Origin: Lewinellaceae bacterium
Lineage (GTDB): Bacteria; Bacteroidota; Bacteroidia; Chitinophagales; Saprospiraceae
DNA: 64,000 bases
Assembly (NCBI GenBank): GCA_020636275.1
Contig: JACJYD010000001.1
Location: 1,302,001 to 1,366,000, forward strand
Reading direction: 5' to 3'
Part shown: positions 16,182-23,824 of the stretch, one piece after another
Layout of the letters: each line of letters starts with the position of its first letter
Position numbering within the stretch: the first letter of the stretch is position 1
Made by a program: the position numbers and the translations under genes
The notes under the pieces: model-generated
The model's database searches: none
What the model saw: only the letters and a program-made list of their open reading frames with translations
Told to the model about the DNA's origin: nothing

Positions 16182-17177
16182 ATGAAGGAGATAAAGACCA
16201 TTGTCCAATTTTTTCAGGCTCACCGGAATAGCAGCCTGAAAATGGCCCTGGCTACTGTCGTCGATGTCGAAGACTCTTCGTACCGGCGGATCGGCGCCCG
16301 GATGCTCATTCTGGAAAACGGCAGATGGGTCGGGGGCATCAGCGGAGGCTGCCTGGAAGGCGATGCGTTGCTGCACGCCAAGAAGGTGATGCTGAAAGGC
16401 AAACCCAAGGTAGTGACCTATGATACGCGCGAACGCGACGCCCGCCAGATCGGGGTGGGGCTGGGGTGTGAAGGAAGGATCGATGTATTTTTGCAACCTG
16501 TATCGAGCGAATTGATCGAAATATTGGAACAATGCCTGAACCTGCGCCAAAGCCGGGTGCTGGTAACCCCTTTCCAGGGTAGCCGGGCGGGCGAACTTCC
16601 ATTTTTCACACAGGAAATAGTGGATAAAAATTCAAAGGTGGTTCAGGATGGAGAAAACAAGCTGCTTTGCGAATACGTAGAACCCAACCTCCACATCGTG
16701 ATCGTGGGAGACAATTACGACGTCTATCCCATGCTGAACATCTGCCGGGAAATGGGCTGGGAGATCACCCTGGCGGGCAAAAAACACAAGTACAAAAAGG
16801 AGGGGATGGAGGGGATCCGCCAGATCCTGGCACTGAATGAGTTAGCCAATTTAGCGGTCGATCCTTACACCGCGGTGCTTTCCATGGCGCACGACTATGC
16901 GACCGACCTGGAGGTGCTTCGCCATTTTTCTTCGAAAAATATCGGATATCTGGGCTTGCTCGGCCCCCGCAAGCGCTTTGAGCGGATGCTCGGAGAGCTG
17001 GGATGGAGTGGCGAAAGCATCCCGGATGTGCATAATCCCATGGGCTTAAACCTCGGGGCCGTCACGCCGGAGGAGATCGCGGTAGCGGCCGTGGCGGAGG
17101 TGATCCGGGTTTTTCGGGGAGGAGATGGGTGTTCGCTGAAATATAGAATGGAGCCTATCCATAAGAGGAATAATTAA
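16182..17177 (+). CDS. xdhC: XdhC-family molybdenum enzyme maturation protein
   Basis: 331 residues. The N-terminal XdhC/CoxI domain shows ALATVVDVEDSSYRRIGARMLI and GGISGGCLEGDAL, whose Cys lies in the conserved SGGC motif; the C-terminal Rossmann domain begins HIVIVGDNYDVYPML and includes AHDYATDLEVLRHF and IGYLGLLGPRKRFERML. XdhC binds Moco, protects it while the sulfido ligand is added, and inserts it into xanthine-oxidase-type enzymes. Divergent from the hydroxylase operon at 13362-16040, its likely client. The start is set by ATG 16182, just after a heptad hairpin; no other Met is near. Confidence 0.92.
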   Translation: MKEIKTIVQFFQAHRNSSLKMALATVVDVEDSSYRRIGARMLILENGRWVGGISGGCLEGDALLHAKKVMLKGKPKVVTYDTRERDARQIGVGLGCEGRIDVFLQPVSSELIEILEQCLNLRQSRVLVTPFQGSRAGELPFFTQEIVDKNSKVVQDGENKLLCEYVEPNLHIVIVGDNYDVYPMLNICREMGWEITLAGKKHKYKKEGMEGIRQILALNELANLAVDPYTAVLSMAHDYATDLEVLRHFSSKNIGYLGLLGPRKRFERMLGELGWSGESIPDVHNPMGLNLGAVTPEEIAVAAVAEVIRVFRGGDGCSLKYRMEPIHKRNN

Positions 17178-17522
17178 CCGCAACGACGCGACGAGGTCAG
17201 GCTTTTGCAATCTTACTGATGTTATGCATTTTTTCTGAATATCCGTGGATGCAAAGAGTCTTCCTCCCCCTCCCTTCGGTCGACCCCTCCAAAGGGGTAC
17301 ATTTTGTGCAAAACTCCATGTCGTCTCTTCAGCTGACCATTTTTTGAATGTTCAGAAGAAATGATCCTATATTCAGAAATGCACGCTCTTGTACCCCTTT
17401 GGAGGGGTCGACCGAAGGGAGGGGGAGGAAAAACGCTCCGTAAACCCAAAATGTTCAAGAAGTGCGTAACATCAGTAAGATTGCAAAAGCCTAACCTCGT
17501 CGCGTCCGTCGCGTCGTTACGG
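17178..17522. repeat. 345-bp nested fold-back element 1
   Basis: This gene-free stretch begins at the base after the xdhC stop. Outer arms: 17178-17228 and 17465-17522, identical over most of their length except that the right arm has nine extra bases (GACGCGACG) and a few changes. Inner arms: 17261-17300 and 17391-17430 are exact reverse complements over 40 bp. The 90-bp centre is unique. An open frame of 78 codons across it is an artefact of the repeat. It ends 12 bp before the stop of the GH97 gene. It looks like a non-coding fold-back or MITE-like unit; no target-site duplication is obvious. Confidence 0.8.
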
Positions 17523-17533
17523 TAAAATATGTT

Positions 17534-19604
17534 TCACTCCAATGGTTTAAAAGAGATCGCCGTTCCCCCTCCAGGCGCCAGTTTCAGCTCCAGCGTATCG
17601 CCTTTTTTAATCTGTTTGTTCTCGATGATATACGACGTGGGGTTCTTATCCCAATGCGCATCCGGGCCGTCGGCGTAAATGGTGGCCTCGTAGGTTTTTC
17701 CTTCGGGAAGGAAATCGACGGGAATGCTGAACTCGCGTGGGTTTTCATCCGTGATACTACCCAGGAACCAGCGGTCGCCGCCGCGTTCCTTGCGCACGAT
17801 GGTGAGGTAATCCCCGATCTCGGCGTTGAGCACGTGGCTCTCCTCCCAGTCGACCGCTACGTCGCGGATGAATTGCAGGGCGGGGTGATTGTCGTAATGC
17901 TCGGGCAGGTCGGCGACCATTTGGAGCGGGCCGTAAATGGTCACGTAGAGCGCCAGTTGTTTGGCCAGCGTGGTATTGACCTGGTTATCTTTCTTGTATT
18001 CGTTGAATTTGATGTTGAAAATGCCGGGCGTGTAGTCGATCGGTCCGGCGAGCATGCGGGTGAACGGTACGATGACGAGGTGTTCGGGTGGATTCTTATC
18101 GCTGCTCCAGGCTTCGAACTCCTGCCCGCGTAGGCCCTCCCGGCTCATAAAGTTGGGCCAGGTGCGGCGGATGCCGGTGTCCTTGATGGGTTCGTGGGCA
18201 TCGACCATAACCTGGTGTTTTGCAGCCACTTCGACGACGTGCTGGTAGTGGTTGACCATATACTGGCCGTGGTGGTAGTTTCCCTTCGGGAAAATAGTGC
18301 CTACGTAGCCCGTTTTCACGGCGTGGATTCCCAGATTCTCCAGATACTGAAACGCCGTATCGAGTTGCCTTTCATATTGTTCGACACCGGAAGCCGTTTC
18401 GTGGTGGGCGATGAGGGCTACGCCTTTTTCTTTGCCGTACCGGATCACTTCTTCGATATCGTAGTCGGCGTATGGGGTCACGAAGTCGAAGCAGGTTTCC
18501 CGTTCAGGGCCCCACCAGAGCTCCCATCCGGTATTCCAGCCTTCGACCAGCATTCCCTGGATGTTGTTGGCGGCGGCGAAATCGATGTAGCGTTTGGCAT
18601 TCTCAGTGGTAGCCCCATGGTGTTTGCCGGCCATATCCCAGCTGCTTTTCCCGAGGTGCATTTCCCACCAGATGCCGTCGTATTTCATGGGTTTTATCCA
18701 ATCGGTATTCTCCAGCTTGTTGGGTTCGTTGAGGTTGACGATGAGCTTGGATTCGATCAGGTCGCCCGGTTTATCGGCGATCTGAATAGTGCGCCAGGGC
18801 GTCGTAAACGGCGTTTGCACCTTGACCTTATAACTGTTGGGTCCGCCAACCAGGCAGCTGGTCCACTTCAGGTTGTCCTTGTCGACCAGCAGGGTCATGC
18901 CGCTGTAATTATATAGGGCCGCTTCGTGGAAACTGAGGTAGATCCCGTCGTCGGTTTTCATGGTGACCGGCGTATTGACGGCATTGTTGGGAATATAGGT
19001 CTGTGCCAGGTGGATGGTTGCGCTTGGCGATCGCGTCGATCTCCGAAAAGCGGGTCGTGTTGTAGAGGTGCTCGTAGATGTCCCAGTCGCCCGGCTGCCA
19101 CCAGGTCATGTGGTCGCCGGTGAGTTTGAATTCGGTGTTCTCTTCCGTGATCAGGACATCAGAAAGACCTTCCTGTTCCGGAAATTCGTAGCGGAAGCCG
19201 ATGCCGTCGTCGTAAATGCGGAAGACGACGCTGAACTGGCGGTTGGGGGCTTCTTTCTCTTGGAGATCGAGGGCCAGTTCGTTGTATTTATTTTCGACCA
19301 TCCGGTCCTCGCCCCAGACGGTTTCCCAGGTTTCGGAGAAAGCGCGGTTGGCGGCGCCCTTGACCGTCAGGCCGCCGGCCAGGGCTTCCTGGCCTTCAAA
19401 GGTAAAGCCCAGGGTGGAGGTATCGATCACGGTCTTTTCTCCGAAAAGCACCGAATAGGCAGCCTGCCCGTCGGCATTCAGGAAAACATGGACGGTGATC
19501 TTCTTTCCGGGCGACTCGGCTGTCCAGGAACTGGGCAATTGATCGGATTTACATTGATAGAAAAAAGGGAGGATCAAGAGCAGGATAGAAAGTCGGAGTG
19601 TCAT
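17534..19604 (-). pseudogene. GH97 alpha-glucosidase (SusB-like), interrupted by a +1 frameshift
   Basis: Two frames together make one GH97 protein of about 690 residues. The first (19604 to ~19017) starts with a lipoprotein signal (LPFFYQCKS) and contains the N-terminal beta-sandwich up to FSEIDAIAKRN; the second (from ~19015 to 17534) resumes IHLAQTYIPNNAVNTPVT and carries the catalytic barrel: WEMHLGKSSWDMAGKHHG, GWNTGWELWWG, VMVDAHEPIKDTG, TWPNFMSREGLRGQEF, PFTRMLAGPIDYTPGIF. One surplus C at 19016-19017 would explain the shift. The barrel has AVKTGYVG where retaining members have an Asp nucleophile, and keeps the HEP and GQE glutamates of the inverting SusB type. Either a recent pseudogene or a base-calling error; no other decay is seen. 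Confidence 0.85.
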
Positions 19605-19637
19605 AGCATTGGGAGCAATTGGTGAACCCCGAAGTTA

Positions 19638-19721
19638 AGTTGAAAAGTTGAAGAGTTGAAAAGTTGATTTCCCTTCAACTCTTCAACTCTTCAACTTTTC
19701 AACTTTTCAACTTTTCAACTC
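19638..19721. repeat. octad-tandem hairpin (family B, copy 1)
   Basis: Left arm 19638-19667 (AGTTGAAA/AGTTGAAG units) and right arm 19674-19721 (reverse complement, two units longer). It lies between the small secreted protein gene and the GH97 gene and ends three bases before the former's stop codon. Confidence 0.8.
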
Positions 19722-19723
19722 GC

Positions 19724-20056
19724 CTAATTAGCTAACACAAACTTCCGCTTCTTTTTCTTCTTGTCCATCGTGACGAAGAGGCGGGTGTCGGTCATCAGGC
19801 CGGTTTTCATTTTCACTTCCAAGGGTTTTTTGTACTCTTTGTAGGTGAAAACGATCGCCGTTACCGCGGCCCCGTTAGGAACTTTGAGCGAATAGGTGCC
19901 CTTTTCATCGGTGAGGGTGCCGTTGGTGGTGCCCTGGGCAACCACTTTTACTCCTTTCATCGGCATCCCTGCCGCGTCGGTAACGGTGCCGAAAATGGTT
20001 TGGCCGAAGCCCAGCATGGGGAAGGCCAGTAAGATTGCAAACAAAATGGTTTTCAT
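19724..20056 (-). CDS. small secreted carboxypeptidase-regulatory-like domain protein
   Basis: 110 residues: signal peptide (MKTILFAILLAFPMLGFGQ) followed by a single beta-sandwich of the CarboxypepD_reg-like type (TIFGTVTDAAGMPMKGVKVVAQGTTNGTLTDEKGTYSL), and a basic tail (KKKKKRK). The same domain normally precedes the plug of SusC-type receptors, but here it stands alone with no barrel. A surface or periplasmic protein of unknown role; no function should be assigned. Confidence 0.85.
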   Translation of the reverse strand: MKTILFAILLAFPMLGFGQTIFGTVTDAAGMPMKGVKVVAQGTTNGTLTDEKGTYSLKVPNGAAVTAIVFTYKEYKKPLEVKMKTGLMTDTRLFVTMDKKKKKRKFVLAN

Positions 20057-20074
20057 ACTGAAAATTTAGTTATT

Positions 20075-20105
20075 AGAGAAGGACGGGCTACGCTCGTCCT
20101 TCTCT
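20075..20105. terminator. hairpin overlapping the mobA stop codon
   Basis: AGAGAAGGACG at 20075-20085 pairs with CGTCCTTCTCT at 20095-20105. The right arm is the coding sequence for the last residues of the MobA-like protein (REGRA) and the stop lies in the loop. No T-run follows. Confidence 0.6.
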
Positions 20106-21221
20106 GGTGAAATGAAGGTATTCTTCTTCGGTATTCACATTCTTCAACCAATCCGGATCGGGGGCCTGCAGCAGTTCGATATCCGAATTGATCAATGCTT
20201 TGCGCGGACAGGAGTATCCCTGCGCCAGAAATTGCAACAAGGTCAGGTAGCTTTTGGGCTCCCAGATGGCCAGCAGCGGATCGGGAAAGTCGTTGACCGG
20301 ACTCTGGAAAGCCGTAGCGTTTTTGGCCGGATTGCGCCGGTCGATCAGGAAGCGCAGGGCTTCGGAGGAGACCAGCGGCAGGTCGCAGGCCAGTACCAGC
20401 CAGGCTTTGTCGGGGTGGGCCTGGAAGGCGGAGAGGATAGCGCCGTAGGGGCCGAGGCCGAGCAGGGCGTCGGGAAGGGGTTGCAACCTTTCCGGTATTT
20501 CTTCGATCTGGTCGGGGCGCACCGATAAAAAGGTTTCCTGGCAGACATCCTGGAGCAGTTGGTAAGCGTACTCCCGCTGCGGGAGCCCGTGATAGTCGAT
20601 CAGGCCTTTGTCGCGGCCCATGCGCTGGCTTTTGCCGCCGGCAAGCACGAGGCCGTAGAGCGGGGGCAGGGCTTGCTGCAACTCCCGTTCGAGGAATTGG
20701 ACAATGGAACTCACGTCAGCCAAAGAATAGGCGGGCAGTTTTGCCAGCTCCGGCATTTTTTCCAATAAAAAAGGATGGATGGCCTCCACCCCCTCTGCGT
20801 ACAGGACCAGCCGCACATCCGTCAGCCGGTCCGTTTTCCGTTGGAGGGACTCCGCTTTTTTCGGATCGATGACCAGGATCTGCTTTTCCGCGGCGAAATG
20901 ATTGCCGTTGATGAGCACCAGGTCCTGCTCATTGAGCAGCGGTCGGAATTGAAAGGGCCCCAGTTTGCCCCGGAAATCGAGGCGGTGGTATTGGATCTTG
21001 TCGGTGTATTGCAGTTGGGCGCCGGAGGCCAGGGCCTGGTCGTCGCCGTGGTGGTCGGCATCGAGGTAGGCCGTTTTCCAGCGCTCGCCGAGTGCGCGCA
21101 TCACCCCGGCCGCCAGCTGCTGGATATTGCCGCAGGGCGTCCCGATGATCGCCCATTCCTGCCGGGCGAAATTACCGGAAAACGGGCGAGCGAGCTTGGC
21201 GTGTTTGCTGTGTTTTGTCAT
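20088..21221 (-). CDS. mobA: MobB-like/MobA fusion, molybdenum cofactor guanylyltransferase
   Basis: 377 residues. Residues ~190-377 are a MobA-type nucleotidyltransferase that attaches GMP to molybdopterin: GLVLAGGKSQRMGRDKGLIDYHG (here shown only in part: LAGGKSQRMGRDKGL), LACDLPLVS and NDFPDPLLAIWEP. Residues ~20-185 resemble the MobB GTP-binding partner in position and in segments such as WAIIGTPCGNIQQLA and LVLINGNHFAAEKQILVID, but the Walker A lysine and threonine are gone (GTPCGNI instead of GxxGxGKT), so this half probably cannot bind GTP. It fits the molybdenum-enzyme genes nearby. The 3' end is buried in a hairpin. Confidence 0.83.
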   Translation of the reverse strand: MTKHSKHAKLARPFSGNFARQEWAIIGTPCGNIQQLAAGVMRALGERWKTAYLDADHHGDDQALASGAQLQYTDKIQYHRLDFRGKLGPFQFRPLLNEQDLVLINGNHFAAEKQILVIDPKKAESLQRKTDRLTDVRLVLYAEGVEAIHPFLLEKMPELAKLPAYSLADVSSIVQFLERELQQALPPLYGLVLAGGKSQRMGRDKGLIDYHGLPQREYAYQLLQDVCQETFLSVRPDQIEEIPERLQPLPDALLGLGPYGAILSAFQAHPDKAWLVLACDLPLVSSEALRFLIDRRNPAKNATAFQSPVNDFPDPLLAIWEPKSYLTLLQFLAQGYSCPRKALINSDIELLQAPDPDWLKNVNTEEEYLHFTREGRA

Positions 21222-21242
21222 ACGGCAAATGTAACGTAATGG

Positions 21243-21400
21243 GGGAGTTTTTAAGTTTATGAGGGTATGAGTTTATAAGTTTTTAAGTTTATGAGGGTAT
21301 GAGGGAGTTTTTAAGTTTATAAGGGTATGAGTTTTTGGAGCTTTAAAAACTCATACCCTTATAAACTTAAAAACTTAAAAACTCATAAACTTAAAAACTT
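21243..21400. repeat. octad-tandem hairpin (family C, copy 1)
   Basis: Left arm 21243-21337 is built from 8-bp units TTTTTAAG, TTTATGAG, GGTATGAG and TTTATAAG; right arm 21345-21400 is the reverse complement of its inner part. The right arm runs into the meaB coding region, supplying its last codons (KFLSL) and TGA stop. Confidence 0.8.
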
Positions 21401-22405
21401 CAAAAGAACCTCTCCTCCCTTGATCGAAGACCACTCCCCACTAACAACCTTATGTTCCACTTCGGTCCATTGTTCTTTCACGGCGGGGTTTTCGAAGAAA
21501 AGTTGAGCCAGTTTTTCCTGGATAAATTCGAGGAGCCAGTATTTGGCTTGTTCCTGGCGGTGTTGCTGGAAGTAGCCGGATTGGGTCGTAGTGGCCTGGA
21601 ATTTTTGCACCTCCTCCCAAATTTCCGGAATGCCCTCGCTTTGCAGGGCGGCACAAAGGCACACGGGCGGATTCCAGCCGCTTTCCTTGGAAGGGAAGAG
21701 GTGGAGGGCATTGCGATAGGAGCGTTGGGCTTCTTTAGCCAGGCTAACCCTGTCGCCGTCTGCTTTATTGACAGCCAGGAGGTCGGCCATCTCGACAATA
21801 CCGCGTTTGATACCCTGGAGCTCGTCGCCGGCGCCGGGCAGGAGGAGGAGGAGAAAAAAATCGACCATGGAATGCACGGCGGTTTCGGATTGGCCGACGC
21901 CCACGGTTTCTACGATTACGACGTCATAACCCGCGGCTTCGCAGAGCAGGATGGTCTCGCGAGTCTTGCGGGCCACGCCACCGAGCGACTCGCCGGCGGG
22001 GGAGGGGCGGATAAAGGCATTGGGGTCGGCAGAGAGACGGGTCATGCGGGTCTTGTCGCCCAGAATGCTGCCTTTACTCTGTTTGCTGGACGGATCGATG
22101 GCGAGCACGGCTACTTTGTGCCCTTTTTCGATCAGATACATGCCCAGGGCTTCGATGAAGGTACTCTTGCCCACCCCCGGCGATCCGGTAATGCCCAGAC
22201 GGATGGATCGGCCGCTGTAGGGCAGGCAAGCTTCTACTACTTCCCGTGCCCGTTCGGAATGGTCGGGCTTGTGGCTTTCCACCAGGGTGATCGCCTGTCC
22301 CAGGAGCACGCGATCACCTTCCCGGATTCCTTTCAGGTAGGCTTCCGGCGCCAGCAGCGGCTTCCGTTTTCGCTGTTTGGGGCTGTTTGGAGGAGGTTTT
22401 GACAA
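21383..22405 (-). CDS. meaB: methylmalonyl-CoA mutase-associated GTPase MeaB
   Basis: 340 residues of the ArgK/MeaB G3E GTPase family, which guards methylmalonyl-CoA mutase and gates loading of adenosylcobalamin. Visible motifs: P-loop GSPGVGKST (74-82), VLAIDPSSKQSKGSILGDKTRM, ETVGVGQSE (Switch region), LLLLPGAGDELQGIKRGIVEMADLLAVNKADGD (NKAD base-specificity motif; given in pieces in family signatures) and a C-terminal dimerisation region. The mutase genes are not in this window. The C-terminus KFLSL and the stop lie inside an octad repeat, so it may have been trimmed or extended by the repeat. Confidence 0.94.
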   Translation of the reverse strand: MSKPPPNSPKQRKRKPLLAPEAYLKGIREGDRVLLGQAITLVESHKPDHSERAREVVEACLPYSGRSIRLGITGSPGVGKSTFIEALGMYLIEKGHKVAVLAIDPSSKQSKGSILGDKTRMTRLSADPNAFIRPSPAGESLGGVARKTRETILLCEAAGYDVVIVETVGVGQSETAVHSMVDFFLLLLLPGAGDELQGIKRGIVEMADLLAVNKADGDRVSLAKEAQRSYRNALHLFPSKESGWNPPVCLCAALQSEGIPEIWEEVQKFQATTTQSGYFQQHRQEQAKYWLLEFIQEKLAQLFFENPAVKEQWTEVEHKVVSGEWSSIKGGEVLLKFLSL

Positions 22406-22563
22406 GGTTAATCTTTTTAACGCTTTTTCGGGATCATTTTAACATATGTGTTAGGCGGCTGATTGTCAGATTTTTGTAAGCAGGGCGGTTTTTTAACATT
22501 TTTCCACCCCCTCTACTCAGGGCCGTTAAACTTTCTTAAATCCGGGGATGGAGGGCGAACCCC

Positions 22564-22596
22564 TATTGCTCTTTCCAGGGCAGATCTGTTCTTTTG
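22564..22596 (+). promoter_or_regulatory. candidate Bacteroidota promoter for the sRNA
   Basis: TATTG at 22564-22568 and TTCTTTTG at 22589-22596, spaced by 20 bp, resemble the -33 TTTG / -7 TAnnTTTG pair with one mismatch in each box. A start near 22603 would place the structured RNA and its terminator directly downstream. Confidence 0.4.
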
Positions 22597-22602
22597 TGGA
22601 CG

Positions 22603-22782
22603 AAATCCAATCCCCTTTGGTTTCTTGAAAACAATCTACTTCGTTCATTGGCAGGTGGTTGACCATTCCGTTGGCACATTATTGGTTCACCAGTAATTAC
22701 CACACTCTCTCTTACAGCTTGGCTCAACCACCTCCAAATGTACGCTGCGGCAACTGGATCCCCCCGGTTGCCGCTTTTTTTT
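22603..22782 (+). ncRNA. candidate structured small RNA, about 180 nt
   Basis: No protein gene fits this part of the 477-bp gap (22406-22882). A 10-bp stem AGGTGGTTGA (22653-22662) / TCAACCACCT (22724-22733) encloses a 9-bp hairpin ATTATTGGT / ACCAGTAAT (22678-22697, one G-U), an upstream hairpin pairs GAAATCCA with TGGTTTC (22602-22623), and an intrinsic terminator closes the unit. It does not show tmRNA, SRP, RNase P or tRNA signatures. The upstream part of the gap (22406-22560) shows nothing I can name. Confidence 0.45.
22747..22782 (+). terminator. intrinsic terminator
   Basis: GCGGCAAC (22747-22754) pairs with GTTGCCGC (22767-22774) and is followed by eight T (22775-22782). There is no plus-strand protein gene before it, which supports a non-coding transcript. 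Confidence 0.75.
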
Positions 22783-22804
22783 AGGTTTTAAGTTTTTGAG
22801 GGAA

Positions 22805-22884
22805 TAAGTAGTGCAACATAATTAATTTATAAACACTGCAGCCAGAGGCCGCAGTGTTTATAAATTAATTATGTCACATTACTT
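22805..22884. terminator. long hairpin with GCC-AGA-GGC tip at the enoyl-CoA hydratase 3' end
   Basis: 24-bp perfect arms 22816-22839 and 22851-22874, with an inner GCC-AGA-GGC tip, extended by partly matching flanks (AAGTA at 22805 and TACTT at 22880). It reaches the stop codon of the minus-strand gene at 22883. Confidence 0.7.
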
Positions 22885-23659
22885 ACATCCCTTTAAATTC
22901 CGGCGCTCTTTTCTCCAAAAAAGCCGCCACGCCCTCCTGGTAATCCTTCGTCAGACCGGCGAGGCTCTGCAATTCCTCCTCGATGGCCAGTTGTTTGTGC
23001 AGGGTCGATTCGAGCGATCGGTTCAGGGCGCGCTTGGTGAGGCCCAGGCCGACCGTCGGCATTTGTGACAGCTGCTCGGCCAGTTTCCACGATTCTTTCT
23101 CAAACGCCTCCTCGCTGAACACCTTATAGATCATCCCCATGGCTTCAGCATCCGCGGCGCTGACCTTTTCGCCCAGCATCATGAGGGCCGTAGCCTTTTG
23201 CATACCAATGAGGCGGGGCAGGAAGAAAGTGCCCCCGCTATCGGGAATGAGGCCGATCTTGCTGAAGGCCTGAATGAACGTAGCCGAGGCCTTCGCCACG
23301 GTAATATCGCAAGCCAGGGCGATATTGGCCCCTGCGCCCGCCGCCACGCCATTGACGGCGCACACCACAGGGATCTCTATCTCCCGGATCAGCTCGATAA
23401 TGGGGTTGTAATGCTCGCTCAAAATGGTGGAAAAGGAAGGCGGGTCCTCGCCCGTCACCTCCTGGAGGTCCTGTCCGGCGCAAAAGGCCTTCCCCTCCCC
23501 GGTCAGGTAGACCGCCCGAACGGTGGCATCGTCGGCTGCTTCCTGCAGCGCCTTTTGCAGGGCCAACGCCATCTCCCGGTTAAAGCTATTGAACACCGAA
23601 GGCCGGTTGAGGGTGATCCGCGCCACCGCGCCTTCCTGGGAGTAGAGTATTGAATTCAT
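22883..23659 (-). CDS. enoyl-CoA hydratase/isomerase family protein (PaaG-like)
   Basis: 258 residues of the crotonase fold. The oxyanion-hole segments are KAFCAGQDLQEV (~residue 59) and CAVNGVAAGAGANIALACDI (~100-119), and the second active-site region is FSKIGLIPDSGGTFFLPRLIG, where an Asp replaces the usual catalytic Glu. That Asp and the AGQDL motif are typical of PaaG, the 2-(1,2-epoxy-1,2-dihydrophenyl)acetyl-CoA isomerase, rather than a fatty-acid enoyl-CoA hydratase. No other phenylacetate genes are present in the window, so the pathway is not confirmed. Confidence 0.88.
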   Translation of the reverse strand: MNSILYSQEGAVARITLNRPSVFNSFNREMALALQKALQEAADDATVRAVYLTGEGKAFCAGQDLQEVTGEDPPSFSTILSEHYNPIIELIREIEIPVVCAVNGVAAGAGANIALACDITVAKASATFIQAFSKIGLIPDSGGTFFLPRLIGMQKATALMMLGEKVSAADAEAMGMIYKVFSEEAFEKESWKLAEQLSQMPTVGLGLTKRALNRSLESTLHKQLAIEEELQSLAGLTKDYQEGVAAFLEKRAPEFKGM

Positions 23660-23732
23660 GTGGTTGACTTTTGATGCAAGGTAAGGAGATGGAAAGAAAA
23701 TTGATATCTTTGCGGGTCCGGACGAAAATAGT

Positions 23733-23798
23733 TTTTGGGTTTATAAGGGTATGAGTTTTTCGAAGTAATAAAAACTCATACCCTTATAAACTTAAAAA
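23733..23798. repeat. octad-tandem hairpin (family C, copy 2)
   Basis: Left arm 23733-23760 and right arm 23770-23798 built from TTTATAAG/GGTATGAG units, nine-base loop. It lies between the divergent hydratase and phosphorylase genes. Confidence 0.75.
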
Positions 23799-23824
23799 CA
23801 CTTTAACCGAAAAAATTAAAATTA

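Noticed and set aside
17222..17458. 78-codon frame in the fold-back
   Set aside because: It is created by the inverted repeat; the sequence is read from both arms and has no protein character.
22463..22696. 77-codon plus-strand frame in the 22406-22882 gap
   Set aside because: No conserved features, and it overlaps a stretch better explained as a structured RNA with promoter and terminator.
22603..22782. tRNA, tmRNA, SRP or RNase P RNA
   Set aside because: No T-loop GGTTCGANTCC, no CCA-type acceptor, no SRP GGAA/AGCAGC hairpin and no RNase P conserved core.
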